A stretch of 64,000 nucleotides of DNA from Candidatus Sulfopaludibacter sp. SbA3 (GCA_945890485.1 CAMDCN010000002.1:124001-188000); one strand, 5' to 3'. Shown: positions 9,401 through 16,936, numbered from the stretch's first letter. Made by a program: numbers and translations. Notes: generated by a model from the sequence alone, not told the origin.

Positions 9401-10031
9401 AGGCAATGTTGTTCCCGCCCAACTGCGCGTTGTTCGGCGCGCCGTCCATCAGGAACTCGTTGCGGCTCTGTTGACCGCCGTTAATCGACCATTCCGCAAT
9501 CGCGCCGTTGTCAAACGGCCGCTGCCAAATGGCCGCCCCGCGGAACGTCACGCCCGCCTGCGTCGCACCCAGCATAAACGGGTTGCGCGCATTCAGCGGC
9601 AAGTCAGCAATCGTTTTAGTGTCGATAACGCCCGAACGCGAAGCGGTCTGCGTTTCGAGCACAGCCGCGTTGGCTTCCACCGTGATTGAGTCGCTCAACT
9701 GGCCGACTTCCATAGTGATATCGATACCCGCCACCTGGCTGATAGCCAAGTTAATATTGCTACGCACCGCGGTCTTAAATCCTGACTGAGTTACCGTTAC
9801 TGTGTACTGTCCTGGACGCAGAAACGGAATGGAATAGACGCCGGAAGCGTCCGTCGTTACAGTGTTTGTTTCATTCGTGCCGGCGTTGACTGCTTTCACG
9901 GTAGCGCCGGAAATCAGCGCCCCGGAACCGTCAAGCACCCGGCCCGTAATGGTTGCGCGAAACTCTTGGGCCCATCCGGCCAAAGAGCAGAGCGCAGCCA
10001 GAGAGGCGATCTGCAAGGATCGTTTCATCAT
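6438..10031 (-). CDS. Oar-like TonB-dependent receptor with N-terminal carboxypeptidase-regulatory-like domain
   Basis: 1197 residues. It has a signal peptide (1-21, cleaved after GWA), then a CarboxypepD_reg/CnaB-like β-sandwich (about 25-105, with ITGRVLDGSGALISGATV), a plug-like domain (about 125-250, SINGGQQSRNEFLMDG) and a long β-barrel ending in KFLW, an aromatic outer-membrane C-terminus. Such receptors are the hallmark expanded family of Acidobacteria and are thought to take up large or complex ligands, or to act in outer-membrane protease/adhesion functions as in Oar of Myxococcus. AAAGGGG precedes paired ATG codons (10031 and 10028). No partner gene adjoins it, so the ligand is unknown. 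Confidence 0.9.
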   Translation of the reverse strand: MMKRSLQIASLAALCSLAGWAQEFRATITGRVLDGSGALISGATVKAVNAGTNETNTVTTDASGVYSIPFLRPGQYTVTVTQSGFKTAVRSNINLAISQVAGIDITMEVGQLSDSITVEANAAVLETQTASRSGVIDTKTIADLPLNARNPFMLGATQAGVTFRGAAIWQRPFDNGAIAEWSINGGQQSRNEFLMDGAPNNAQLGGNNIAYVPVVDAVQEFAIQTNSYDAAYGRTGGGVVNVILKSGGAKHHGSAFEFLRRAPLNANSFQNNARGRTNGIENAPRPNGNMDQYGVQVDGPIYFPKLLKKDGPVKLFYMGAYEGYREGTPNPLRNSFAQPEMRTGDFSRLTQANGQAIRIYDPMNTTLDASGNPVRLQFPNNQIPASRIDPVARRVMAFMPTPNNIEPGQRYSTTNFILPTYVNQDDFYNLILKFDWNFGDKHRSFIRHASNDRTEERCANGICSGPGMDGQQPFQRINDAYVIDWVSTLNPTTVMNIRASYNRFIEKGFGRDNDNFDLTSLGLPSSLASQLPSPAYFGRWNINGYSPLGRGQSINITNNYSITGGLTKNWRSHTLKGGVDLRRIHFIQQNSGNILEFTFSDQWTRRNWNQAEADSGDSFASFLLGMPGGFSSDRTLGGQQFFPLYPFYQNWYTALYFQDDWKVSRKLTLNLGLRYDINAPAGEKYNRINRGFDPAASSITVPGMNLRGGLQFAGVGSNPANSGTLYKNTWQPRIGVAYQVSDRLVLRGGFGRYYMNPSNNNLRSLGFETNTPIVTSLDDGRTPITGLLSNPLPNGFSRPAGAGLGSATFVGRDFNHWTTDFKLPSIDQFSIGFQYQVNPRSVLDVSYIGSRTRDHETEIPLNIPNASFMRQCDALQGGLPNFCNEQLPNPFRGNTAFTGTPFFTASTLSRYQLNRPFPQFNGNLLQQGLNDGNISYNSLQINYNVRMSGLTITTNYTWSRMLEQWGFTDPFNRVEQRSLYFNDRPHVFKLTGSYDLPFGKGKKFGAGASGLADKFIGGWQVTSFFQWASGEPTDYPANVLPLRDSSVQDINWNQHQVRGWGNCVVRQNNNGTQTPMPYSTAAGCGTDLTKYDWLWVGDYSPGQTAPGRQTPNRQPSLRKHRVPTLDASLLKTTRFGERYRFQFGFEAFNAINKYYFGRNDNFNTNPNDANFGTLFPALTSNQNFSPRTMQVRLKFLW

Positions 10032-10211
10032 GGAAAACCCCTTTCTGAATAATTGGGCGTACTGTGCGAAGCAGAGACAACCCGCCCGTTGCGAGGCATA
10101 TTATCACGGACAAACACGATCCGTTTTAACGCTACTTAACAAAACTATACAGAGGTCTCCAGCCCCCCCCCAACACATCCCCTCCGCTTCTGATACCTTC
10201 TAGGAAGACAC
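10032..10211. promoter_or_regulatory. Divergent control region between the receptor and the anti-sigma gene
   Basis: 180 bases, markedly more AT-rich than the flanks. It must hold promoters for both directions. On the minus strand a GATAATAT stretch (around 10098-10105) lies a plausible distance upstream of the receptor start, but no clear -35 goes with it. On the plus strand an ACTATACAG near 10144-10152 could be a -10. A run of nine C residues at 10163-10171 lies upstream of the anti-sigma gene. Confidence 0.35.
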
Positions 10212-10637
10212 ATGACCGGAATAACGGACACGCTTCTCGCGTCCACCCTCGCCAGCGTCGATTCAGCCGAAGCCATGGTTGTCGAATCCGCCGCCGCCCT
10301 CGGGCTCGATGAAGACGCGCGCATGGATCTCGGCCTCGCTATCCGCGAAGCGATGGTCAACGCTGTCGCCCACGGAAACGCTTACAGCCCCGAGAAGCAG
10401 GTGCGCCTCATCCTCGAGACCCGCGCCGACGCTGTCCGGATCACGATCATTGATCAGGGCGAAGGCTTCGACCTCAATAAAGTCCCCGACCCCACCCAGG
10501 GCGAAAATCTCATGCGCGAATCCGGCCGCGGTCTCTTGCTCATGCAAGCCTTCGTCGACGAGTTCAGCGTCAAACGCTCCGCCACTGGCGGCGCTGAAGT
10601 GGTCCTCGTCAAATACGCGTCCGATACAGGGAGATAA
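10212..10637 (+). CDS. RsbW-like anti-sigma factor / serine kinase (HATPase_c_2)
   Basis: 141 residues, the typical length for GHKL-fold anti-sigma kinases. The N box is seen in EAMVNAVAHGN (about 46-56), the G1 box in DQGEGFD (about 83-89) and the G2 region in GRGLLLM (about 104-110). These proteins bind a sigma factor, or phosphorylate a STAS-domain antagonist, to set partner switching. The STAS antagonist is the next gene, 6 bases away, which confirms the pairing. AGGAAG lies just before the ATG. No sigma factor is in the immediate cluster, so the target is elsewhere or is not a sigma factor. Confidence 0.9.
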   Translation: MTGITDTLLASTLASVDSAEAMVVESAAALGLDEDARMDLGLAIREAMVNAVAHGNAYSPEKQVRLILETRADAVRITIIDQGEGFDLNKVPDPTQGENLMRESGRGLLLMQAFVDEFSVKRSATGGAEVVLVKYASDTGR

Positions 10638-10643
10638 TTTCAC

Positions 10644-10988
10644 GTGAGTGCTCGATTAACCACCCGCCAGGTTGGCGATGTCACCGTTATTGATGCGGTC
10701 GGCCGCATCACCCTCGGCGAAGGGTCCGCTCTTCTCCGCGATACCGTCAAGAATCTTGTCGCCGCCGGCAATAAGAAGCTTCTCCTCAACCTCGGAGAGG
10801 TTAGCTACATCGACTCCTCCGGCGTTGGCGAACTGGTCTACAGCTACACGACCGTCACCAGCCAACAGGGCCAGTTCAAGCTCCTCAACCTCACCAAACG
10901 CGTCGAGGATTTGCTCCAGATCACCAAGCTATATACTGTCTTCGAAGTTCACGACGACGAAACTCGAGCCGTCCGCAGTTTTTCCTGA
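10644..10988 (+). CDS. STAS-domain anti-anti-sigma factor (RsbV/SpoIIAA-like)
   Basis: 114 residues from a GTG six bases after the anti-sigma gene. The SpoIIAA signature LGEVSYIDSSGVGELV (about 49-64) includes the serine that a partner kinase phosphorylates. It should bind the RsbW-like protein when unphosphorylated and so free that protein's target. The cytoplasmic partner-switch pair is followed after 39 bases by a LuxR-type regulator, so the three genes may be one signalling unit. Confidence 0.9.
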   Translation: MSARLTTRQVGDVTVIDAVGRITLGEGSALLRDTVKNLVAAGNKKLLLNLGEVSYIDSSGVGELVYSYTTVTSQQGQFKLLNLTKRVEDLLQITKLYTVFEVHDDETRAVRSFS

Positions 10989-11027
10989 GATTATTTAACG
11001 CCAACCCCTACTATCTCGCGTAGGGTC

Positions 11028-11765
11028 ATGCTAGATCGAAAACCAATCCGCGTCCTCATCGCCGAACCGCAGCAGCTTCTTCGCGAAGCCCTCGTTGCCC
11101 TCTGCGAACGCAACCCCGATCTCGAGGTTGCTGATCATTGTGCCGATGGCGCCGCCGCCCTCCGGCTCATCCTCCAGAAACTTCCAGACGTGGCGTTGCT
11201 CGAACTCGATCTCCCCGAGCTCCACACCCTCGAGCTTCTCAACCAGGCGAGAGAGCAGCACTGTCCCACGCGCATCGTCCTCATGACCGCACGCAGCGAT
11301 CGCAAGACGGTCATCGAGGCGCTGCGTTGCGGGGCGCATGGCATCATTCTCAAGACAGGCCCGTCGCGCCATCTCATGGATGCGCTCCTGCAGGTCACTG
11401 CCGGTGGCGTATACATCTCCCCGGCCGTTGAAGTCGATAAGATCTTCGCCGCTCACCGCAATCGCAAAGAAAACGAAGATCCCTTTGAAACCCTCTCCGC
11501 CCGTGAACACCAGGTGTTCACGATGCTCGTCGAGGGTCACCGCGCCAAGGAAATCGCCGCTCGCTTAGCGGTTAGCCCCAAGACCATCGACACCTACCGC
11601 GCCAGCATGATGCGGAAACTCGATATCCACGACGTCGCCGGGCTTGTGAAGTTCGCGATCACTCGCAACCTCACCAGCCTCCCCGCCGCGGAATACAACG
11701 GCAATGGGAGCGGACACGGCTCCGCCGCCATCACCCCTCACGCCCTCGCGAAGGCCGCCAGCTAG
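11028..11765 (+). CDS. NarL/FixJ-type response regulator with a non-canonical receiver
   Basis: 245 residues: receiver domain (about 7-123), linker, then a LuxR-type helix-turn-helix (about 150-210; LSAREHQVFTMLVEG, KEIAARLAVSPKTIDTY). The phospho-acceptor position carries Glu59 (LLELDLPE, where LLD is expected), and the usual acidic pair is Glu13-Pro14 instead of Asp-Asp. The conserved Lys (ILKTG) and Thr (LMTA) remain. It probably does not use ordinary Asp phosphorylation. No histidine kinase adjoins; it follows the anti-sigma/anti-anti-sigma pair, so its activity may be set by protein contact. The C-terminal tail (~35 residues) is Gly/Ser/Ala-rich and likely disordered. Confidence 0.87.
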   Translation: MLDRKPIRVLIAEPQQLLREALVALCERNPDLEVADHCADGAAALRLILQKLPDVALLELDLPELHTLELLNQAREQHCPTRIVLMTARSDRKTVIEALRCGAHGIILKTGPSRHLMDALLQVTAGGVYISPAVEVDKIFAAHRNRKENEDPFETLSAREHQVFTMLVEGHRAKEIAARLAVSPKTIDTYRASMMRKLDIHDVAGLVKFAITRNLTSLPAAEYNGNGSGHGSAAITPHALAKAAS

Positions 11766-11899
11766 GCGGCCCGCCGGGCGGAGCCAATTCCGTCAGTCTC
11801 CGTGAGGCGCGCGCGTGCTTCCACAGCATCGGTGTCAGCTCGCCAGAAGGAGCACTCCGTCGGAAGCGGGAAGACCCCAAACGGCTCCCCCCGTAACCC

Positions 11900-12328
11900 C
11901 TACCGCACAATCTTCCCAAACAACTGCCCACCCCGCCCCGGACCCAACCACGTCCCCGCGTACTGATCCTTGTACAGCAGCACTCGTGCCGAATACGGTC
12001 CCCCCGGCATCGCCACATCCGTCAATTGGATCATCGGCGTATCCCCCGCCCACTCAATCGTCACCGGCACCGGCAGTGGAACCTCCGTCCCCCCCAGCTT
12101 CATCCGCGTCCGCAACAACCAAGTCTTCCCCGTTACCTTCGTCATCCCGTCAATCGAGTACCGTTCCTCCCCCGACAGACCCTGCTTCTTCCACGTCGTC
12201 GACTGCCCCACCAGCGCCGCCCCCGTCAACATCGCCGACAACTGCGCGTCCAACTGCTCCTGCGGCGTCGCCACTTTCGTCCCGCCACATCCCGCCACCA
12301 ACAAACAAACGCAGAGCAGCTTCTTCAT
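11900..12328 (-). CDS. Small lipoprotein of unknown function
   Basis: 142 residues with a clean lipoprotein signal (MKKLLCVCLLVAGC, lipobox LVAGC; Cys at 14), so it should be lipid-anchored on the periplasmic face of a membrane. The mature part is mostly β by eye (STTWKKQGLSG, PVPVTIEW), with no family I recognise. Its ATG overlaps the stop of the MFS transporter by four bases, so the two are translated together. It may be an envelope accessory of that transporter; this is only an inference from linkage. Confidence 0.75.
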   Translation of the reverse strand: MKKLLCVCLLVAGCGGTKVATPQEQLDAQLSAMLTGAALVGQSTTWKKQGLSGEERYSIDGMTKVTGKTWLLRTRMKLGGTEVPLPVPVTIEWAGDTPMIQLTDVAMPGGPYSARVLLYKDQYAGTWLGPGRGGQLFGKIVR

Positions 12329-13491
12329 ACCGGCATCCTAACGCGCCAACACGCCAAACCCAAACCCGCCGTCAGCCCAGCCAACACCCAGAACATCAAA
12401 TCGTACGATCCCGTCCGCTCGAGCGTCGAAGCCAGCAGCACCGGCCCCACCGCCGACGCCACCACCGTCATCATCTGCGCCGCCCCCTGTATGCGCCCCA
12501 ACTCTAACCGCCCGAACACCTGGCTCCATACCGAGAAGAACACCACCGTCACCACTCCGCCCGCTACACCCATTGCCACCCCATACCCCATCACGCCCGT
12601 CATCGTCGTCACCAGCGGCAGCGCCACCAGCGCCCCCGCCAGCACCGCCATGCCCAGCCCCATCAGCCGCTGAATCGGCCATCGCATCGCCAACCAACCA
12701 CCCCCGAAATTCGCGAGCAAACCCAACAACGTGCTCACCACCAGCACCATCTGATACACATTGGCATCAAACCCCCGCTGCTCCAGAATCGACTGGTTGA
12801 ACAACGCAATCCCCGAATACACTAGGCCAAACATCGCGCTCGCCAACCCAAACACCCAGAACGCCGGCGTCCGTAACGCGTCCCGGAACGGCATCCCGTC
12901 CGCCGCACCGGCCACTTCTTCCTCCGTCGGCGGAGCCTCCCGCACAATCGCCCACGCCAGCGGCGCAAATACCGCGACCAACGCCACCCCTACCCCCAGC
13001 CACGCCGCCCGCCAGCCATATTTCAAAATCGCCTGCCCCACGCTCGGGAACGCCGCGATAAACCCCATCCCGACCAGCAGCGCATACACTCCCATCGCCA
13101 GGTTAATCCGCCGCGCGAACCACTTCCCCGCCAAGGCCAAACTCACGACCGAAAGCGCGCTCTGCCCCAATCCCCGCGTCAACGTAATCGCCACCGCCAG
13201 CACAGCCAAGCTCCCCGTCCCCGCCATCGCCAGCACCGTCAGGCCCAGCAGCACCAGCAACCCGGTCATCACTGTCCGCGCCCCCCACCGGTCTACCAGA
13301 TGCCCGCACGGCACATTGAACCCCGCCCCAATCAACGTCGCCCACAAGTTGATCGTCGCGTAGGAAACCCGGTCCAATCCGAAGTCTCGCAGCAGCGGCT
13401 CCGTCACAAGTCCCAACCCCTGCGTCCGCCCCGGCAGCGTACCCACCATGGCCAGCGCCGCCATCCCTAACACCACCCAGCCACGGTACAT
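12325..13491 (-). CDS. MFS transporter
   Basis: 388 residues with about twelve hydrophobic segments. The family loop 2-3 motif is seen as GHLVDRWGARTV (about 62-73), and a proline/glycine-rich substrate half follows. The RGWVVLGMAALAM opening and overall layout resemble OxlT/monocarboxylate-type carriers, but substrate assignment by eye is not safe. It is an inner-membrane proton-coupled or exchange carrier. It is translationally coupled to the downstream lipoprotein gene and diverges from a small membrane protein at 13509 with only 17 bases between the starts. Confidence 0.88.
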   Translation of the reverse strand: MYRGWVVLGMAALAMVGTLPGRTQGLGLVTEPLLRDFGLDRVSYATINLWATLIGAGFNVPCGHLVDRWGARTVMTGLLVLLGLTVLAMAGTGSLAVLAVAITLTRGLGQSALSVVSLALAGKWFARRINLAMGVYALLVGMGFIAAFPSVGQAILKYGWRAAWLGVGVALVAVFAPLAWAIVREAPPTEEEVAGAADGMPFRDALRTPAFWVFGLASAMFGLVYSGIALFNQSILEQRGFDANVYQMVLVVSTLLGLLANFGGGWLAMRWPIQRLMGLGMAVLAGALVALPLVTTMTGVMGYGVAMGVAGGVVTVVFFSVWSQVFGRLELGRIQGAAQMMTVVASAVGPVLLASTLERTGSYDLMFWVLAGLTAGLGLACWRVRMPV

Positions 13492-13508
13492 GGAACAATA
13501 GTAGCCCA

Positions 13509-13865
13509 GTGCTCTGGACCATCCGCCTCAGCGCCCTCCTCTACGCCGGCGCCCTCTTCGCCTACTGGCGCCGCCACCCCAGCGCCCGTTGGGTCTCCCT
13601 CGCCGCCTACCTCCTCTATCTCGCCCACGTCTATCTCGCCTTCGACCAGCGCTACGCCTGGAGCCACGCCGCCGCCTACGCCGAAACCGCCCGCCAAACC
13701 CGCGACCTCTTCGGCCTCGACTGGGGCGGCGGCATCTACTTCAACTACGCCTTCACCATCCTCTGGCCCCTTGATTTCTTCTACCCGCGACGGCTATGGC
13801 TCCATGCCTTCCTCATCTTCATGTTCCTGAATGGAGTCCTCGTCTTTGGCAAATGGTGGCGCTAA
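13509..13865 (+). CDS. Small four-helix membrane protein of unknown function
   Basis: 118 residues from a GTG (MLWTIRLSALL). Four hydrophobic stretches (about 3-20, 28-45, 78-92, 97-113) make it an integral inner-membrane protein. The sequence is rich in Trp and Tyr, with GGGIYFNYAFTILWPLDFF in the third segment. No known family is recognisable. The start is only 17 bases from the divergent MFS gene start and the stop is 4 bases from the stop of the convergent dehydratase gene, so it is tightly packed between them. Confidence 0.7.
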   Translation: MLWTIRLSALLYAGALFAYWRRHPSARWVSLAAYLLYLAHVYLAFDQRYAWSHAAAYAETARQTRDLFGLDWGGGIYFNYAFTILWPLDFFYPRRLWLHAFLIFMFLNGVLVFGKWWR

Positions 13866-13869
13866 AGCC

Positions 13870-15147
13870 TCACTGTTTCACAATTGTCCCGTCCCGCCGC
13901 CGTACTTCTCCCCATCCCCCATGCAGCCGCTGACGCTCTCCGCTCTCCCCGTAGCCGAACGGATACTTCGCCGCCGCCTTTTCATTCACCTCAATTCCCC
14001 AACCCGGCGCCTCCGTCGCGTACAAGTACCCGCCCTTTGAAACCGGCGCCCCCGGAAACACCTCCTGCACCGGCTCACTGAACGCCACAAACTCCCGGAT
14101 CCCAAAATTTGGGCAGGCCAGATCCAGCGCCAGATTCGCCGCATGCCCAATCGGCGAAACATCCCCCGGACCGTGCCAAGCGGTCTTCACGCCGAACGCC
14201 TCCGTCAAGGCCGCCAGCTTCCAGGCCGGCGTCAGCCCGCCCACCTGCGACAAATGGATCCGCAAGAAATCGATCAACCGCTCCCGCACCAACTCGCCCC
14301 ACTCCGCCGGATGGTTGAACAGCTCACCCATCGCCAAAGGCGTCGAGGTCAACTTGCGCGCCAACCGGAAATACCCAATGTCCTCCGGAGCAAACACATC
14401 CTCGAGAAAGAACAGCCGGAATCGCTCGACGTCCTTCGCGAACTGCAATCCCAACCGCGCCGGCAATCGTTCGTGCGCGTCATGCAGCAACTCGATCTCC
14501 TCCCCCAGCTTCTCCCGGCATGCCTCGAACATCTGCAATGTCCGCCGCGCATACACCGCCGGTTCGAACATCGGCCCATCATGCAGCGCCCCCGTGGCCG
14601 CCCGGCCCAACGCCGCGGGCGCCCGGCCACCTCCATAGGTCCGCCCACCTCCCGAGCTATACGCCGCCTGGTTCGGCACCCCCACCTGCACCCGGATGTA
14701 CTGAAACCCCTCCGCCCGTAGCTTTTCGGCACTCGCAATCACCGCCGCAACTTCGTCCCCACCCGCATGTACGTAGCAAGCCGCCGCCTCCCGGCACTTC
14801 CCGCCCAGCAACTGGTACACCGGCAACCCGGCCATCCGTCCCTTGATATCCCACAGCGCCAAGTCCACCCCGCTCAAGGCGTTGTTCAACACCGGATCAT
14901 TCCGCCAGTACGAACTCTGCATCCCCGCGTGCCAAATGTCGCCAATCCGGTCCACCTCCTTCCCCAGCAGCAACGGCCGCAAATACCTCGTCACCGCCGG
15001 CCTCACCAGCTCCGCCCGTTGTGTAAAGGTTCCGCATCCGTACCCATATAAACCCGCCTGGTCGGTCACCACCTTCACTACCGTCAGCCGAAGTCCCACC
15101 GGGGCCGTCTCGATCACTTGAATATCCCGAATCTTCGGAGTCGCCAT
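13870..15147 (-). CDS. Enolase-superfamily sugar-acid dehydratase (ManD/RspA type)
   Basis: Mandelate-racemase/muconate-lactonising fold, about 425 residues. The N-terminal capping domain ends near LLGGKCREA. The barrel carries the metal ligands expected for mannonate/gluconate dehydratases: Asp in HDAHERL, Glu in FLEDVFAPED and Glu in GELFNHPAEW. A catalytic His lies in AWHGPGDVSP, followed by the RspA/ManD-like CPNFGIREF. It should dehydrate a hexonate to a 2-keto-3-deoxy sugar acid in the cytoplasm. I chose the ATG at 15147 (MATPKIRDIQV) because that is where the family fold begins; an upstream ATG at 15165 would add six residues. No Shine-Dalgarno is obvious for either. Confidence 0.85.
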   Translation of the reverse strand: MATPKIRDIQVIETAPVGLRLTVVKVVTDQAGLYGYGCGTFTQRAELVRPAVTRYLRPLLLGKEVDRIGDIWHAGMQSSYWRNDPVLNNALSGVDLALWDIKGRMAGLPVYQLLGGKCREAAACYVHAGGDEVAAVIASAEKLRAEGFQYIRVQVGVPNQAAYSSGGGRTYGGGRAPAALGRAATGALHDGPMFEPAVYARRTLQMFEACREKLGEEIELLHDAHERLPARLGLQFAKDVERFRLFFLEDVFAPEDIGYFRLARKLTSTPLAMGELFNHPAEWGELVRERLIDFLRIHLSQVGGLTPAWKLAALTEAFGVKTAWHGPGDVSPIGHAANLALDLACPNFGIREFVAFSEPVQEVFPGAPVSKGGYLYATEAPGWGIEVNEKAAAKYPFGYGESGERQRLHGGWGEVRRRDGTIVKQ

Positions 15148-15180
15148 GCAATAATCCACGACCATTTTAGTCGCACTATG

Positions 15181-15213
15181 CTACGATTCGTAGATTGCAA
15201 GCAACTTGCATCT
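15181..15213. promoter_or_regulatory. Two adjacent palindromes upstream of the PepSY gene
   Basis: CTACGA-T-TCGTAG (15181-15193) is a perfect 13-bp palindrome. It is directly followed by TGCAAG-CAA-CTTGCA (15196-15210), another perfect inverted repeat, which ends 7 bases before the PepSY ATG. The first has the CTACnnnnnGTAG form of BlaI/MecI-type operators. The second would mask the ribosome-binding region if it folds in RNA. The region is the only space between this gene and the divergent dehydratase, so a repressor here could control both. Confidence 0.5.
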
Positions 15214-15217
15214 AATC

Positions 15218-16258
15218 ATGCGTCGTTTCCTCTTTTGGCCCCACCTCGTCGCCGGCGTCCTCGCTGGCCTCGTTATCCTTTTGATGTGCGTCACCGGGGT
15301 CCTTCTCACCTATGAAAAGCAGCTTCTCGCGTGGGCAGACCGGGCCGTCAACACGGTCCCCATCGCCCCTGGCGCAAGTCGCTTGCCAATAGACCAGCTC
15401 CTCGGCGCCGCCGCCAAGCCCATCGCCCTCACCCTGATCAACCGTCCGGACGCCGCCGCCCAGCTCACGCTCCCCGGCAACAAACTCGTCTACGTCGATC
15501 CGTACACCGGCCGCGTCACTGGCGAGACCTCCGCAGCCGCCCGCAACTTCTTCCGCCAAGTCACGCTCTGGCATCGCTGGCTGGGCGAGAACACCCCCAC
15601 CAGCAAGGCCATTACCGGCGCCTCCAACCTCGCCTTTCTCTTCCTCCTGCTCACCGGTGTGCCTATGTGGATCCAGCGCCCCATCGCTTGGTTCCGCCGC
15701 GGCCTCTCCCCCAAGGCCCGCCACTACAACTGGCATCACGTCCTCGGCATCTGGTCCTCCGTGCCGCTACTACTGATCGTCGTCACCGCCGTCTTTTTCT
15801 CCTATTCCTGGTCCACCCCGCTTCTCTATACCCTCACCGGCGAAAAGCCCCCTGGCGAAACCAAAGCCTTGCCCGCCGGCCCTGGACCCTATGAGCCCCT
15901 TCTGCGCCAGATCGACGCCCCGGATTGGCAGGTCATCGCGTTCCGCCCCGCCGCCGGCGCCTTCGCCGTCGAAGAGGGGTCCTGGGGTCGCGTCGATCTC
16001 AAAAGCACCTGGACCATTAGTGGCGACACGCTTATCCGCTCCGACCACTTTGAGACGCTCCCCCTCGCCCGCCGCCTCCGCTTTTGGGTCCGCACCGTCC
16101 ACACCGGCGAGGCCGCCGGACTCATTGGCCAAACCCTCGCCGGCCTCGCCTCGGCCGCTGGCGCGGTGCTCGTCTATACCGGCTTGGCCCTCTCCTGGCG
16201 CCGCCTTCGTTTGAGCCGGCGGCGCGTCGATAGCGAACTGAGCGCGGAACTTCGTTGA
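15218..16258 (+). CDS. PepSY-domain transmembrane protein
   Basis: 346 residues from the ATG at 15218 (MRRFLFWPHL). Transmembrane helices lie near residues 5-28, 135-152, 175-198 and 305-325, with two periplasmic PepSY-like segments between them; LWHRWLGE before the second helix is typical of the PepSY_TM family. Members are linked to siderophore/iron uptake and flavin-dependent reduction across the inner membrane. The last ~14 codons, including the stop, overlap a decayed copy of the gene at 17487-17888, so the natural C-terminus may have been replaced. Two palindromes precede the start. Confidence 0.85.
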   Translation: MRRFLFWPHLVAGVLAGLVILLMCVTGVLLTYEKQLLAWADRAVNTVPIAPGASRLPIDQLLGAAAKPIALTLINRPDAAAQLTLPGNKLVYVDPYTGRVTGETSAAARNFFRQVTLWHRWLGENTPTSKAITGASNLAFLFLLLTGVPMWIQRPIAWFRRGLSPKARHYNWHHVLGIWSSVPLLLIVVTAVFFSYSWSTPLLYTLTGEKPPGETKALPAGPGPYEPLLRQIDAPDWQVIAFRPAAGAFAVEEGSWGRVDLKSTWTISGDTLIRSDHFETLPLARRLRFWVRTVHTGEAAGLIGQTLAGLASAAGAVLVYTGLALSWRRLRLSRRRVDSELSAELR

Positions 16259-16355
16259 ACGAAAGCAGGTACCCCGGAGCCCGGATCCGGAGCGACGTTC
16301 CGCAAAACTGATTGCGTACCGTCTGGATCGCCTTCAATTCGCTCTCCAGCGTCAA
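16255..16355 (-). pseudogene. Internally deleted, decayed copy of the coiled-coil gene at 17487-17888
   Basis: Two blocks match the coiled-coil gene at about 80% by hand alignment: 16216-16290 against 17464-17538, and 16298-16352 against 17747-17801. The offset changes from 1248 to 1449, so this copy lacks 201 bases (67 codons, in frame). The minus-strand reading LESELKAIQ...LRIRAPGYLLSF parallels LESELKAMQ...LRIRIRDLEYRLSF of the intact protein. There is no start region and no stop at the expected place; the frame runs on into the antisense of the PepSY gene. This is a relic of a local duplication. Confidence 0.7.
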
Positions 16356-16519
16356 TTGGAACGCGAACGTTTGGGATACGGCTGCTTTGTCAACACTGAG
16401 GCCTTCATTCCCGCCGCTGGAGCTGCGGAAGGACTCTTCAGGGAGTTAGCCCTCCCGAATAGCACCGCGACCGCAGCCCCCGAAGCGAGGCGGAAAGCCA
16501 TCCGTTCCAGATCCAAGCT
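16356..16519. other. Gene-less spacer between relic and helical protein gene
   Basis: No convincing coding frame. It contains a small inverted repeat, GGGAG-TTAGCC-CTCCC near 16440-16455, without a U-tract. Composition is close to even in C and G, unlike its flanks, which fits decayed sequence. Confidence 0.4.
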
Positions 16520-16936
16520 TTAGCCGCCAATCTTGGCCGCGGTCTTTGCAATCCATCCCGCCCGCGTCGCCAAGTTCCGCGCCGACGCCTTCAGCGCCTC
16601 CCGGTCCTTCGCCGTCGCGTTCTGCGCCACGTTCAGCTTGCTCTCGGTCAACACTTTCATGATCTCCGCCGCATCCTGCACCTTAGCTATATCCGCATTG
16701 GACCGCTCCAACGCTGCCGCCACTTGATGCAACTCGATCGCCTGATCGTGCAGCAGACTTGCCTTCTCCGCTACCTTCGCCGCATCCAATTGCTTCGCTT
16801 TCAGCAACACCTGAATCTCCTCGGCTTGCTGTTTCGCTGCCCGCGCCTTCTCGGCCACGGAACCCATGCTCGCGTGCGCGCCCACGGCTAGGGCGAGCGT
16901 CAGGGAGAGGGCAACGACAGTTTGATTCACGTTCAC
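16520..16936 (-). CDS. Small secreted helical protein of unknown function
   Basis: 138 residues from a GTG at 16936, chosen because AAGGAG lies 8 bases upstream and the reading then begins directly with a signal peptide (cleavage after AHA, about residue 22). A longer upstream extension lacks such signals. The mature protein is almost wholly α-helical, Ala/Lys/Glu-rich (VAEKARAAKQQAEEIQ, ALERSNADIAK), like a short periplasmic helical bundle. No family is recognised. It lies between a decayed and an intact copy of a coiled-coil gene, but its own sequence is unrelated to them. Confidence 0.75.
   Translation of the reverse strand: MNVNQTVVALSLTLALAVGAHASMGSVAEKARAAKQQAEEIQVLLKAKQLDAAKVAEKASLLHDQAIELHQVAAALERSNADIAKVQDAAEIMKVLTESKLNVAQNATAKDREALKASARNLATRAGWIAKTAAKIGG

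Noticed and set aside
6672-9689. Several long plus-strand frames opposite the TonB-dependent receptor
   Set aside because: Arg/Pro/Val-rich shadow translations; the minus strand gives an uninterrupted receptor with signal peptide and terminal barrel strand.
10163-10171. Run of nine C residues as a phase-variation tract
   Set aside because: It lies in a non-coding region, is short for slippage control, and nothing indicates switching; noted only within the control region entry.
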